Assembly: GCA_963932145.1 (NCBI GenBank)
Contig: OZ010588.1
Span: forward strand, 98,716,012-98,780,011
Length of the DNA stretch: 64,000 nucleotides
Reading direction: 5' to 3'
Source of the DNA: Acanthosepion lycidas
Taxonomy: Eukaryota; Mollusca; Cephalopoda; Sepiida; Sepiidae
Below, in pieces: positions 42,440-54,402 of the stretch (positions are counted from its first letter, which is position 1; every line of letters starts with the position of its first letter). Both the position numbers and the translations under genes were made by a program. The notes under the pieces were generated by a model. That model worked only from the letters and a program-made list of their open reading frames with translations, was not told the origin of the DNA and did no database searches.

Positions 42440-43500
42440 TACAAAAAAAAACAAACAATAAAAACAAGGTATAATAGCGTCACTTGACGTCGAAAACTTA
42501 TTTACAAACGTCCCCGTCGACCAAACTATTGAAATTATCCTCAACTCTGTATACAATAATAATTCCATCCATCCTAAAAAAAAATACTACACGCAGGCCC
42601 AACCAAAGTTCCATTCTATGACCATAATGGCAATATTTACACCCAAACTAATGGCGTTAGTATGGGAAATCCACTCGGTCGATGCTTTTCCAACTATTAC
42701 ATGTCCCACGTAGAAAATACGATATTTACACAGGTCCGTAAACCGAAAATCTATGTTCGCTACGTAGACGATATTTTTATTTCAGCTAATAACATTAAAG
42801 AAATCGAAACACTTAAGACCACATTTGAGGAAAAACTCCGTCCTTAAATTTACCTATGAACTTAGCCAAAAAAACAAAGTTCCATTCTTAGATGTCCTCG
42901 TTGAATACAGCAATAACACTTTCATTTCATCATTATACAAAAAACCCATCAGCAAAAACTCATGACACTTTAACTTCAAAAGCGAATGTCCACTTAGGTA
43001 CAAAATAGCAGTAATAAAAAACTTTCTAAATAGAGCACACCAGAACTCATCCTCTCGACTACTCTTCCTCAAAGAACTTAATAACGTTAAACAAACACTA
43101 ATCAACAACGGCTTCCCTAACAACTTTATAGACCACAAAATTAGACTATTCATCCCCAAAGCAAGTAATAACGATAGCGAACACACAGCCAAAAATCACA
43201 TACATATTTATTACAAAAAAACAAATGCATATTAATTACAAACAAGACGAATCTTCTCTAAGGCATATTATAAAGAAATATACTACTCCAATTGATCCAA
43301 ATAAACAAATCAAACTTATTATCTATTATAAAAAATTTAAGACAGCCAACCTTAACCTCAAAAATAACAACACACCAACTAAATCAAAGTTGCAAAGAAC
43401 AAACATTATCTATGAGTTCAAATGCATGAAAAGCTTAACCGTAGTACCTTGTCTCTCGTTTTTAATGAAACATGCATAAAGGAGGATTGCTGCCTAAATA
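42440..43500 (+). pseudogene. Penelope-like element, reverse transcriptase to 3' end, internally deleted
   Basis: Frames on the plus strand give ASLDVENLFTNVPVDQTIEI, then NGVSMGNPLGRCFSNYYMSH and KIYVRYVDDIF, with the catalytic YVDD at 42761-42772. Next come VPFLDVLVEYSNNTF, then FKSECPLRYKIAVIKN and LINNGFPNNFIDHKI. The linker KYTTPIDPNKQIKLIIYYKK and YEFKC follow. The coding part then jumps directly to the 3' untranslated sequence (near 43425), removing most of the GIY-YIG domain. At least three frameshifts and one in-frame TGA make it dead. The YEFKC-linker block is repeated inverted in the minus-strand fragment. Confidence 0.85.
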
Positions 43501-43510
43501 TACAACTTAA

Positions 43511-43512
43511 TA

Positions 43513-43570
<58 letters not shown>
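43511..43570. repeat. (TATC)n-(TA)n microsatellite
   Basis: Nine TATC units followed by about 12 TA units, at the end of the PLE. Confidence 0.95.
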
Positions 43571-43575
<5 letters not shown>

Positions 43576-43715
43576 TTTGCATGACCTACCTTCGCTAGTT
43601 CCTACGACAGTTACGCCCTGAGAAGACTTCATAAATAATAGACCATTCCGTTTAAATCGCGTAGAAAGAAAAATCCTCATCAGAAACGCTACTTGGTTTC
43701 AGTAAAAGATATATC

Positions 43716-43777
<62 letters not shown>

Positions 43778-43856
43778 ATTACTATTATAATATCATTATA
43801 ATTATAATATATATATAATTATATATAGATATATATATACATATATTATTACTATT

Positions 43857-43908
<52 letters not shown>

Positions 43909-44045
43909 TGCATGCCCTCCATTCGCTAGTTCGTACGACCGTCACTCTCTTAGAATACTTAATAAATAATAGACTATTCCGTTCTGATTGTTTTGAAAGG
44001 AAAAATATTTGTAGAGACGCTTCTTGGTTTCAGAAAGAAAGATAG
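43571..44045. repeat. 140-bp direct repeat around microsatellites
   Basis: ATTTTGCATGACCTACC to GCTACTTGGTTTCAG (43571-43705) recurs at 43903-44040 with about one in five bases changed. Between them lie (TA)n (43723-43772) and (ATT)n (43855-43903). Confidence 0.6.
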
Positions 44046-46905
44046 ATGTGTTTAACGTCACCTGTTAATACCTCATATATAAAGGAATATTCAGTTATGA
44101 TAACATGGGAAGTCTAATGATATCGAAGACCCTAATTGGTTTCATTGAGGAAATGAAAGAATGAAAGGAACATAGAAGCGTTTAACGTCTATTTCAGTGA
44201 AATGGTAAAACACTGTCAATTTCAAATCTTTTCATTTATAACTGCTTACTTCCTAACATAACGACCAGTAATCGTTATGTTAAGATGTAACAAATTATGA
44301 ATGAAAAGTTTCTGAACTGTTGCCATATTACTGCTGCTTTGCCTTATTAATGATAATTCGCCTTGCATATATTGATTGCTTGCTTTATATTCTGATTTTG
44401 TCTTCTTTTTTTTTCTTATTGCCTACTACAGTATTACAGTGTTGTTACTTATTTTGAATTTGATTATAGCTGCCCACTCCACAGTTTACTAAAATTACCA
44501 TTATTAGTACCATGAGTATTAGTATAAAACAAATACTTTTTAGGAGACGCTAATGGTTCCAATATTCTATCCGAATATATGCATCAACCAAAATATAAAA
44601 ACATTTTTTTCTGTTTTTATTGAATCTAATCTAATACAAAGATCAAGATGCAATTATTTATGATTTTTATTGCAAATATTTTGTTAATGTTGTTTAGCTC
44701 AAATATTTAACGGTGTAATAGGAGAATTTCTACGAATATTTATCGTCATAGAAATTGCCATGAACCTATTCTGTCATTAACTGAAGAATTTACATTTATC
44801 AGAAATTTCAAATAATAAAACTGTGAATTTTTCACTGGTTAAATCTAGTAAGCCATGAATCTGTTAGCCCAACATTGTTCGGAGAATATGAGAAAGTTTA
44901 CAGTGTATAACAGGCACCAGAGAGAGGGCTTCCCCGACCACTAAAATCTTAACCTCCTGGTCTAAATCCAACCGTAATATATTTTACTTATCCTCATAAT
45001 CTGTAGTTTTAATCATATTAGTATGCTACCAGTAATTTAACTTTATTTCCTGACAGATTTCCTTGGGTTTAAAGAAACCGTTTGGGGGTTTTTGTTAGTC
45101 AAAATGTCTAGGCTTCAGCGATTAATCAAGTAAGAAAATAGGGAAGAACTGCGTCTTCTGGAATACATGTCTAAGGAGATATATTCATCCATCAGCTGCC
45201 TTATTGCTGCATGATTTTTACCGGGACGAAGTTCCAATTATTTTACTGGTCACGTTTAAATATATGTTTTTTTGTCAAATAATCAAGTTTTACAATGTAT
45301 GTTAATTAAAACCTACTTAAACACTTTTACGAAGTATATTAATTGAAACCCACTTAAATAAGCAATTCTACAAGTTCATAAATAGATCACATGGTACGTT
45401 CACCCCAAGGAAAAAAGTCAGAAAACTATGTGAAGAGATGTTTGTCAATGAAAGTAAGCACGACCAAGATTTCTGTGCACGGCCTATTCGCTTAGAAATG
45501 TGCAGTAGCAATAAAACCTAATTCGGTAAACATCTGCCTCGCATCTTGAGCTCTATATTGGGTGAACATTTACAAAAAGAGAAGAAAATATTTTTTATAT
45601 TTTATTGATACATATCTTTGGATTAAATATTGGATGTATTAGAATTTGCTCAATAAGTCTTTGTTATGTAATAATTCTTATGGTAAAAATAACTGTAATT
45701 TTAGGAGCTTCCTTATAAGGAAACTGCTAATTGAGCAGCTATGCTCAAATGCAAAATAATTTGCAATACTGTCCAACAAATAGAACTGACAAAGTTTGCA
45801 ATTGGCGACAACAAAAACCTAAAGTAATCTAAGACAAGAATATATGCACAAAAAAATTAACAGTAATACGGACAAGTAACTATGGCAAAAAGTTCAGAAA
45901 CTAAGAAGTGGCGTCGACAAACAAAAGCAAGCTCGAAAGAGAGATCAAAATTGCTTAAGGTCAAACCGAGATTTGGGCTATTTTATTGTCTATGAAAAAA
46001 AAAATCCCAGCATACATTGTGTCCTTTAAACGGAGAAGGTAAAAGTATTTTGCAGTCATTCCTCCCCAAGATTGAAATCAACAGAAACAATCGCTAAACA
46101 TTGACCGGAAAACCAGGGCTATTGTTGGATAAGATCCATAAAATATTACACTTAAAAAAATTATTCTGTAATATTTTTCTTAACACATTATTTCGCTCTT
46201 TCAATTATTGATGGCAGCGTCCTTTCACCGAATACAAACTCGAGAGTCAGTAAAAGTAGAATCTTACTGCTATAATGGTTATGAAGAATGAGGTGTGTTA
46301 TCAATGAAAGAGGATACGAAACGAAGAATTCATATTTCGCTTAGGAAAATACATGAAAAGACTACAAAAGGAATAAATGAAAGCGTGTAGATGCAGTTAT
46401 ATTTTTTCATATGTCCATGATTGCAAAGTTATGAAAGTTTGAGAGGGAGTTATGTTTGTGAAGATTCCATTATCGTTTTGGTAGAATTATTATATATTTA
46501 TCTGTATGTCATGAATTGTTCTTATGGAACTAATGCCCTTTAATATTTTGTGCCATGTTCACTGCGACATGAAGTTCACCGGAGACCAAGAGGACTCTCA
46601 GGCGGAAACGAGAAACGTCTTATCTCTAATGGCTAACTGTGGCTGGAAAAATAATAAAAAGAGACTCAAACTCTAACGTTATTTTATCAAATACAGCTTT
46701 CCCAAAGAAATCTACCGATAATTTATTTGATGAATGTGATGAAACATTCGTTTGGTACACCACTTCAGGCGGCTTAGGAAGAGGAGTAAAATACTGAGTG
46801 AGTGATTCGTTTTCTATGACTTATGAACACTTTGCAGCTTATCTAAAGCAAAAAAAAATATGTTCATACTGACAGAATTAATTTATCAGGATATAATAAT
46901 GTTTT
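44046..46905. other. AT-rich intergenic DNA
   Basis: Almost all unique AT-rich sequence. A third weak echo of the 43.6-kb repeat lies at 44080-44190. A 38-codon basic ORF starts at about 45882 (MAKSSETKKWRR), too short to support. A medium-GC patch at 46560-46650 matches nothing here. Confidence 0.35.
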
Positions 46906-46909
46906 AATG

Positions 46910-47155
46910 ATACAAGTCTTAGTAATTAACCCATACCAGGTTGAAGAAGAGATGTAATCATACACTTCCCAATGGTATTTGCGCGTATGTCAATATAAAG
47001 AACCCAACTTGAATTGGAACTCGGATATATGATTAACAATTCCGTGCGACAGCACTAGCAGATCCGATATTACAGCACCTGGTATTCTTAATCTGTCACC
47101 GACCTCGCTACTCATCAGTCTCTGCGTTGCTTAACTTTGGTAATCTTACTAAGTT
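46910..47155 (-). mobile_element. 5S rRNA/tRNA chimeric SINE, inverted copy
   Basis: On the minus strand, the 5S part (47150-47064) reads TACCAAAGTTAAGCAACGC and ACCAGGTGCTGTAATATCGG. Further along are GAGTTCCAATTCAAG and a TGGTATGGGTTAATTA body. The 5S internal promoter blocks are recognisable but mutated. Confidence 0.6.
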
Positions 47156-47546
47156 TCAATAGCAATTCTGATTTCTCGTTTTCTGATCTTTTAATCCCAA
47201 ACAAGGAAACGGTGAGAAAAAACTTATATATGAAAACATGGAAGACATCGCAATACAAAAATCTAACGATAGAAACAAGGAACAGTTGCCGACCAATTTA
47301 GACAAATATGTAGTTGAAGGTGATAAACGAATTATAAGATAGCGGTGAAATACCAGAAGGCAACAGCAGATCAATATTCATAGCGCCGTCAAGGAACAGG
47401 TCCAAATAAATGCAAACAAGAAATCAACTTGTTCAGTTACATATCTAAGAGTATGTAACAAAATTAAACAGAAAATCGTGCTAGAAAAAATAGCTTTGTA
47501 AAGACATTGAAATAAGAAAATTAATTTTCCTGTTATCAGACTTATA

Positions 47547-47850
47547 GCTACGGTGGATTAATGGATAGAGGTTCAAACTGAGGAATCGGAGAGACGCGTT
47601 CGAATACCAGTCGCATCCATTACATTCACAGAGGTGATAATAACCTTGGGAAAGTTATGAATCTTCTCCTGCTCCTCCCAGCTATAAAGAAATAGCAGGA
47701 GAGATCGGGTTCTATAACATTGGATGGCAAGTGGTCTATCGCAGATAAAAATGACAAACTACTGCGGGGAAAAATCTGCCTCGTCAGTCATGTATAAGAA
47801 AGATACTTGATCGCTTAAGTATGTACAATGCATGGTACATAACTGACTGA
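47547..47850 (+). mobile_element. tRNA-headed SINE family A
   Basis: The head has GCTACGGTGGATTAATGGAT (A-box side) and GCGTTCGAATACCAGTCGC (B box). The body has CCTGCTCCTCCCAGCTATAA, GTGGTCTATCGCAG, CTACTGCGGGGAAAAATCTG and CCTCGTCAGTCATGTATAAG. Best preserved copy of this family here. Confidence 0.7.
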
Positions 47851-47854
47851 TGCC

Positions 47855-49449
47855 ATATAACTCCGTGATAATTAGGAAAACTTGATGTACACGGAAAGTA
47901 TATATATATATTTATATATATATAATTTTTTTTATTGTGAATAAACAGCTTACGTGTGGATAGAAAACGTTAGGTTAATAAATAAAATAGAAATAAGAAG
48001 AAAATAAGTGTCTGTCATCTTACCGGGTGCATCGATTGTCTATGAAGACTAGGACACCTAGCCCGGGTGGATGATTTATTCACCGGAAAATATTGTAGCT
48101 CTATTAATATACGCTCTGTACGCTAATGAATTAAAAGTAAACGAATAATTCCGTTATTATTTACTTTATTCTGTTTCTCTAATGAAACATGATCCAATGC
48201 ACATGTTAGTACTTCATATGTGCATTCCACGAAGTCTTTCCTTGCAGATTGACCACAGATTGTGGATTGGATTTAAACAGGAGAGTATCCGAGCCAGTTG
48301 ATAGTACTTTGATTTACTCATTGGTAAGGCTTGCCGGTGTGTTCAGGCAACGTAACAATTCCCGTACGCTTCCTTGGAGTAACGTCTATCTCAAACAATG
48401 GCCGTAGGACAACTAATAGTCAGTCGAGACAATAGTGTCTGGGCGTGATAAAAATCTGATGCAATCACGGATGACGCAATATTTTTCAAGGCCAGACAAA
48501 TTTCGTCTTACACACCGAAAATAGATTCATATTAATGCACATCACTACAAATCACCTAATCTGATAAAAAATAGAAATCGATCACATCCTGTCACTCCAG
48601 TAGGTCTAAAACTGACCGTATGGTGAATGAAAAGAATCTCAAGCAGTTATTTCAATTAAATTGTACAAGATTGACTATACAACGTCTGATGTGAATCTTT
48701 ATCGTAGTGTGTCTGCACTAAACTTTATGAATTTGATATAATTCACAAAACTGCAAATATTTATTTCATGAATGAAAAACTGGTGATCTTCAACACCACA
48801 CGAATTTCAGGAGAAATATTAACACCAGCAATATAACCACTACACGTCCGCAAGTTAAACTTTGTAAAGATCCGACATAATTTAATGATCTCTTCTCGAA
48901 ACTGGTAGAACTATCAAGTCTTTCATTACTTGTAATTTTCTCAAGTTAATGAATTTGTTGACCGATTCTATCGTCTAGACATGTAAAGAGAATGCGAATT
49001 TTATAACCAGACAGCGAAAATGAAAACACCGACAAAAGAAGAAGACAAATTACTCTACAGTGATTGTTATTTCATCGACTTAGTCGTCTTTTTTTTTTAT
49101 GCGATCATCTTAATTGTTCAGCTGTCCTCCCGAGGCGGCATTTAATCTGTAAAGAAGCGTTTTATGATAATGGTCGCTTTTCTTACGCTTGCTCGTAACA
49201 AATGAGATATTTGCCTGTTTACAGACGTCAGTCGGAAAGAATTGATTGCGACAGAATGAAAACGACGAAAAGGCTGGTCTCGATACATTACTTGATTTGC
49301 TAGTCATCCTTTCCACGGCCTCTTTCGCTCAAATCAACTTTATTTTCAGCCGATGTTTTGATAGATTCATTAGTTTGTATGGGATTGTAACATCGATTTT
49401 TTTTATTATCGTGCGATTAGCAAATATTTTTGTATCACTTAGACGTCCG

Positions 49450-49450
<1 letters not shown>
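47855..49450. other. Unclassified intergenic DNA
   Basis: 48.0-48.5 kb is of medium GC and could be an unrecognised LTR or transposon fragment. 49.1-49.45 kb carries overlapping short ORFs without a known family. The rest is AT-rich. Confidence 0.3.
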
Positions 49451-49452
<2 letters not shown>

Positions 49453-49534
<82 letters not shown>

Positions 49535-49546
49535 TGTGTGTGTGTG
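49453..49546. repeat. (TA)n-(TG)n microsatellite
   Basis: About 19 TA units followed by about 26 TG units with one interruption. Confidence 0.95.
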
Positions 49547-49554
49547 TAAAATAG

Positions 49555-50238
49555 GATATAGAATCTAAACGAATTTTGAAGATTGTTACAACCGTTTCAT
49601 TGAATCTAGATTACGCTTTTCACTCTTGATAGGCTGATGAAGAAAGAAAGAATTGTTTGTTTGTGTGTGTATGTGTGTGTGTGTGCGTGCGTGTTGGTGA
49701 GTGTGTGAATGTGTGTCTGAAATAATAAGTTCATTTTATACTAAGAAATACCGATGTAATAAAAAAGTACCTTGAAATAATCTGGTTTTAGTATCCATAT
49801 TTAATGCACATACTGGGGACACGCATAAAACAAAGAGCAAACTTCAAAATATATAAATCTTTTATTTTCAACCCGTTCTAAAAACAACAACAAAAAAACA
49901 TGTATAAGTCGTTCGGAAAATAGGATGAGGATTTAATTTAAATTCAATGCTTAAAACCTATGAGAATATATCAATAAATTTCAACAAAAAAAAAAGAAAA
50001 TTTTAAAGAAAAATGTTGAATAAATATTAATAGTCTTTTTTTTTTTTGACAAAGTCGCAGTATTTCTTTTTTTCATCCTCGAGAAACGTCAGTCCATTGG
50101 AAGAATTATGACCTATTTATCATCTCATACATGCAAATATACAGGCCCTATATATGTCGTATTTGATCTGAATTAATCCTAGTAAGAGCGACACGCTTAA
50201 TCTAGACTCAGTGAAACAGTTTCCTATTTGTCATACTT
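49555..50238. other. AT-rich intergenic DNA
   Basis: Unique; a TG-rich patch at 49660-49720. No gene seen. Confidence 0.35.
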
Positions 50239-50239
50239 A

Positions 50240-50244
50240 TATAT

Positions 50245-50283
<39 letters not shown>
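50240..50283. repeat. (TA)n microsatellite
   Basis: About 20 TA units with one interruption, at one edge of the duplicated segment. Confidence 0.9.
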
Positions 50284-50287
<4 letters not shown>

Positions 50288-50289
<2 letters not shown>

Positions 50290-50600
50290 GGAAAAAGCAT
50301 TGTCATCTTTCAGTCTCAAACTCCCTAAAACTTCCGTGAGATATTCAATTCATGCATACAGGAAAAAAAAATCATAATTAAATAAAAAAAATTCTACCCC
50401 ACTGCTAAATCAAAGGAATGAAGTTATTTTCAAGTGCTGACAAAAAAAATTATCCTAAAAAACATTTACTTTGATGATAATTCACCTGTGATTTTGGTTC
50501 CTATTATATATAGGTTCAAGCATATTCGTGTCAATGTGTTCGTATGTATGTTTTCATGTATGTGTATTTTTGCGTTCTTTCACCTAGAAAAACACACACA
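50288..50600 (-). repeat. Duplicated segment, inverted copy 2
   Basis: Reverse complement of 38225-38560, from AAAAAGCATTGTCATCTTTC to CGTTCTTTCACCTAGAAA. Differences are a few substitutions and poly-T length changes. It ends in (CA)n-(TA)n-(TG)n at 50592-50640. Confidence 0.75.
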
Positions 50601-50644
50601 CACACACATATATATATATGTGTGTGTGTATGTGTATTGTTTTA

Positions 50645-51055
50645 TATATATATGCATGCATAAGTTAATGGATTTATTTTCTAATCCGACATAAGTGTTT
50701 ATTTCAAATGTTTATAGTGGATATCCGTATTTGAATTGATGTCCAGTACTTATTTTCGACTACCGTTAAAAAAAAAACTTACGTTACACCTATCCGAATA
50801 AATCTGCAGTATAACTCAATTGTACAAACACAAAAACCTGCCACACTACATCCAAAAATACAAGTTAAAATTACATGCATAATAATCAAATATCCATGTA
50901 AAAAAAAAGATTAAAATTGAAGGAAGCTCTAATATTATAAAAGTAAAAGAAAACAACATCGAGTAACAATATGGTATGAAAACTGCCATAATGTACTAAT
51001 CGAGTTTGGGAAATAAAATATCCCTATAACACTAGATACATACACACAACCCATA
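50645..51055. other. AT-rich intergenic DNA
   Basis: Unique AT-rich DNA; no element seen. Confidence 0.35.
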
Positions 51056-51059
51056 GATT

Positions 51060-51275
51060 TTGTTAAAAAATTAAAGTAGAATTATCGTTGATAATGGTTA
51101 AAACTACAGCTGTAAGCATTCGGATATGCAGAACATTTGGTCAGATTTCACACACATTATGTCCATAAAAGAAAACACTTGCACGAACCCAAGAAAAATA
51201 AAATAAAAGCTTAATCCCAGTACTTTGTCATCAGTCATCTTTAACAAAACATGTATAAAAGAGGGGTTGGTGGCG
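51060..51275 (+). mobile_element. PLE 3' region fragment
   Basis: Matches the non-coding 3' region of the PLE fragments at 41.9 kb (minus) and 43.4 kb (plus). Shared pieces are TTGATAATGGTTAAAACTAC, AACATTTGGTCAG, AAAAGCTTAATCCCAGTACT and AAACATGTATAAAAGAGG. The hammerhead-like part is further decayed (GCATTCGG in place of GAAACCG). Confidence 0.55.
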
Positions 51276-51279
51276 AATG

Positions 51280-51280
<1 letters not shown>

Positions 51281-51330
<50 letters not shown>
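51281..51330. repeat. (TA)n microsatellite
   Basis: About 25 TA units at the end of the PLE fragment. Confidence 0.95.
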
Positions 51331-51332
<2 letters not shown>

Positions 51333-51469
51333 GAAATATATTCTAATGTAAACTATATTTATGGAATAAAGCGCTCAATATCAGGGATTGAGCGTATGTA
51401 AATATAAAAGTGACCATTGAAGTCTACCATGAAACAGTCTGTCGCCTCTGAGTGTTGAATTTAATTTTC

Positions 51470-51474
<5 letters not shown>

Positions 51475-51530
<56 letters not shown>
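51475..51530. repeat. (TA)n microsatellite
   Basis: About 27 TA units. The left flank, ATGAAACAGTCTGTCGCCTC and TGAGTGTTGAATT, matches that of the (TA)n at 17.65 kb. Confidence 0.9.
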
Positions 51531-51536
<6 letters not shown>

Positions 51537-51539
51537 CAA

Positions 51540-51693
51540 ATATATATATATATATGTATATGAAAAATATAAGGTATTCAATATTTAGGGGATACATGTC
51601 TAATTATTAGTGATAGAGCGTATATCAATATAAAAGTAGACATATATATACTCACACACACAAACACACACATATATATATATGCATAAATAC

Positions 51694-51726
<33 letters not shown>

Positions 51727-53030
51727 GCACCATTTAACGAGGCAGAAAGGAAAAAGAAAGCAAAGAAGGAAAGGTGAGGCTAAGAACCGAATCGTGAGTG
51801 ATAAGCAAGCACACACACACAGCTAAGAGACAATGGATAAAGGGATATTTTGATAAGTAACAAAGGGCGAAAGAGTGTCATTACAATGACAGGGAAATTC
51901 TGAGTAAAAAGAAAGGGAAAGAAGGAAAGAATCAGATATGTTTTGGCATCGGCTGTGTTATCTAAGGATATGAAAACAAACTATTGGTACGGGAAGACAT
52001 CTTATTATCAACTACAGACCGGCTGACCAAGGAAAAAGAAAAAATTCAAATGAAAATGTTATTTCGTTAAGTGACGAAAAACAGACAACTAAAAGGACTT
52101 GGACAGATATGAAAAATTAAAAACCACCCACAAGCATCCTTGGCCTGCGATAATAAAATTTTGTTATCTGGAATTTTGTGCCGAAGGAAAATGAATTTTT
52201 TTTTCTTTCTTTGAGGCGACAGACTGGCTGCAACTTTGGAGATGTTTCTCTTTGAGACCATGTTAAGAAGACCACATATTCTGATAATTAGCGATAAAAT
52301 ACCTGACGTAAACCACGTGTAGAACAAGAGTTATGACCGCCATTGTCATATTGTCCCGTTCGCGACTGGAGAAATGATAAACCATTAAGGGGAAGAAAAG
52401 GGAAATAGAAGAGATAGTTTTTTTTTTTTTTTTTTTTTAAGCAAGATATTTTTTTTCCTGAAACAAAGCCGCAGATTCGTCCACGCCCGACTAAGACATC
52501 ATTGGTCGAGTGGTGATCACGTGATGCACGAGGGAGGCTGTTGCCGCCCATCTGGAGGATGAGTGAGAGAGGTTGCCACGAAGATGTGGGGAGGGCAGTT
52601 CACGCAGCTCTGAAGTATGATGGGAAGGTGGGAGTGAGGAAGGGTTCCCAAAAATGGAAAAAGGTGGAAATTCCTAACCAGAGAGGTAGATATGTATTTA
52701 GAATTATCGAGGAACCCCCCGGCGCCGACAAACTCTCCCCGGTTTTGGTCGGCGCCCATATAAACGAAGCCACAACGAGCAGAAATGAGTCTCGACCCAG
52801 CAGTTCCCAGAGTCAGTCTCCGGTTGAGGCAAGCCTCGAAGATAGCTAACCAGGATTCCCGCACATTTTCCGAACCCATTTCTTCAAACCAAGAACAATT
52901 ATTTTGAAGAGCGACTTAGATCCAGATCACCGAAATATGTTTTTCTTTTGATTTTCGTCCAAAGACCCACCGAAACACCAATTTCTTAAAGAGCAGACGA
53001 CTTGAAGTGTTAAAACTGGCCTAGGGGAAA
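51540..53030. other. Mixed intergenic DNA, possible LTR-element remains
   Basis: Short TA/CA/TG tracts to 51.73 kb, a purine-rich stretch (51.75-52.06 kb), and overlapping ORFs on both strands at 52.5-52.88 kb (102 codons plus, 120 codons minus). The latter stretch is higher in GC than the surroundings and lies just before an LTR-like segment, so it could be retroelement sequence. I see no protease, polymerase or integrase motif. Confidence 0.3.
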
Positions 53031-53036
53031 ACGACG

Positions 53037-53335
53037 TGTCACAATCCATAGAACGGGTCGGGAGATAGATGCAGTCCTATATAACGAACAACTAGACATA
53101 AAGTTTGTTACCTTTTTCTTTGATACTTTGAACTTTTGAGTTTTCATTTTATTGCCTTTTATGCGTATTTTTGTGGTATCACCTCCGTTGGACTCGGTTT
53201 GCTGTACGGCCTCGATGACTGATTGATTTCCTCTGCCTAGATCAATTCACAACGTGGGTAGGCAGACTGGGAATCAAAGTAGGACGTCACAGTTGGTGCC
53301 GTGGTAGACTGGGATAAAACGACACGGTTGGCGCT
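53037..53335 (+). mobile_element. Candidate LTR followed by a primer-binding-site-like motif
   Basis: The segment 53037-53291 begins TGTCACAATCC and ends GACGTCACA (TG...CA), about 255 bases, with a TATATAA box near 53081. It is followed at once by TTGGTGCCGTGGTAGACTGG and, 44 bases on, by TTGGCGCTGCGACCAGGGGA. These look like tRNA-primer sites of Gypsy-type retroelements. No gag or pol frame follows before the (TA)n tracts. Confidence 0.45.
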
Positions 53336-53411
53336 GCGACCAGGGGACGACGTCACATGTGTGTATATATACATATAAACACTCATAAACACACATACAT
53401 ATGTCACATAA

Positions 53412-53418
<7 letters not shown>

Positions 53419-53473
<55 letters not shown>

Positions 53474-53486
53474 ACAATAAAAAAGA

Positions 53487-53561
<75 letters not shown>
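53419..53561. repeat. Two (TA)n tracts
   Basis: (TA)n at 53419-53466 and 53493-53561, separated by 26 bases. Confidence 0.95.
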
Positions 53562-53564
<3 letters not shown>

Positions 53565-53594
53565 GTTTCGTGTTGGTGGTTCATTGTACAATTT

Positions 53595-53813
53595 ATGGGC
53601 ATTTCTAAGTTACAGCGAATCAAACTTTTAATGAATATTCTATTTTTCGTTTGCATCATTACAATTGTTCGCTTTCTCATCTTGCCTCGTTGCGAAATGT
53701 GTAAATACGTCTGCTGCGAGCCATGCCAGAAGGGAAACATAGACATATGTTTTGCCAAACAAACTGCAAGATATTTGTGCAAAGGCGACATTATTTCGCT
53801 GTGTTGCTGAAAT
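53595..53813 (+). CDS. Candidate small secreted or membrane cysteine-rich protein
   Basis: The ORF of 71 codons has a basic start, a hydrophobic stretch ([18 protein letters not shown], about residues 13-30) and then a cysteine-rich part: [12 protein letters not shown], two more single cysteines, and a final CC before the stop. Nine cysteines follow the hydrophobic segment. A start at the second methionine (53631) would give a 59-residue protein with a cleaner signal peptide. An ATTAAA sequence lies just after the stop. The layout fits a secreted disulfide-rich peptide, but no family is recognised, and a chance ORF cannot be excluded because the GC content is low and no promoter is seen. Confidence 0.35.
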
Positions 53814-53814
53814 T

Positions 53815-54318
53815 AAAAGCACGTGACACGGTAGCTGAGTGAAATCTAATTGAATATTCATCGACAACGGAGAATTGTGTATAAGTTGCCACAACCAATG
53901 AAGTAACTGAAATAACCTAAAGCCTCGGAGTTTTTTTAGTAATTGATTTGATAATTTATTGTTTTAAAGTCAACAGGTATTAAAGAACAATTCCGTTGCC
54001 GTTATATAGGGTCTATAAATTCGTCATCAAACAGGAAAAAAAAACTAATATATTCCTATTAGATTAAATTGGAACAGAAAAATTCGCTTTTATCCCCGGG
54101 TAGAGGAACTTTCTTCTCAAAAGGGCGTGAAATTATCTATACTAATAAAAATTCCTTATTTTTTACACTAAAATATATTGAATAATTAGCCATTGGCATG
54201 ACAGTTATTATTTTCCATTAATTCAATCGGCGCATTAAATATATACCAATGCTATCAAAAAAAACTTTTTAAGAAATTTTACAATTGAACGAGTTATATA
54301 GATATTTTACAGGTTATA
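53815..54318. other. AT-rich intergenic DNA
   Basis: Unique AT-rich sequence without recognised features. Confidence 0.35.
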
Positions 54319-54396
54319 TTAGGTTGGTGCAAAAATAATGTCGTTTTTAACGTTAAAAAATACGTCAAAAACGACATTATTTTTGCACCAGCCTAA
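54319..54396. mobile_element. MADE1-like mariner MITE, short copy 4
   Basis: TTAGGTTGGTGCAAAAATAA and TTATTTTTGCACCAGCCTAA, palindromic across 78 bases, next to TA. Its centre is shorter than in the other three copies. Confidence 0.85.
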
Positions 54397-54402
54397 TATA
54401 TA

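Noticed and set aside
42662-42847. Host gene for a polymerase-like protein
   Set aside because: The YVDD-containing frame belongs to a broken Penelope-like element with frameshifts on both sides.
52517-52879. 102- and 120-codon ORFs on opposite strands as genes
   Set aside because: They overlap each other with no known motif, lie just before an LTR-like segment, and neither can be preferred.
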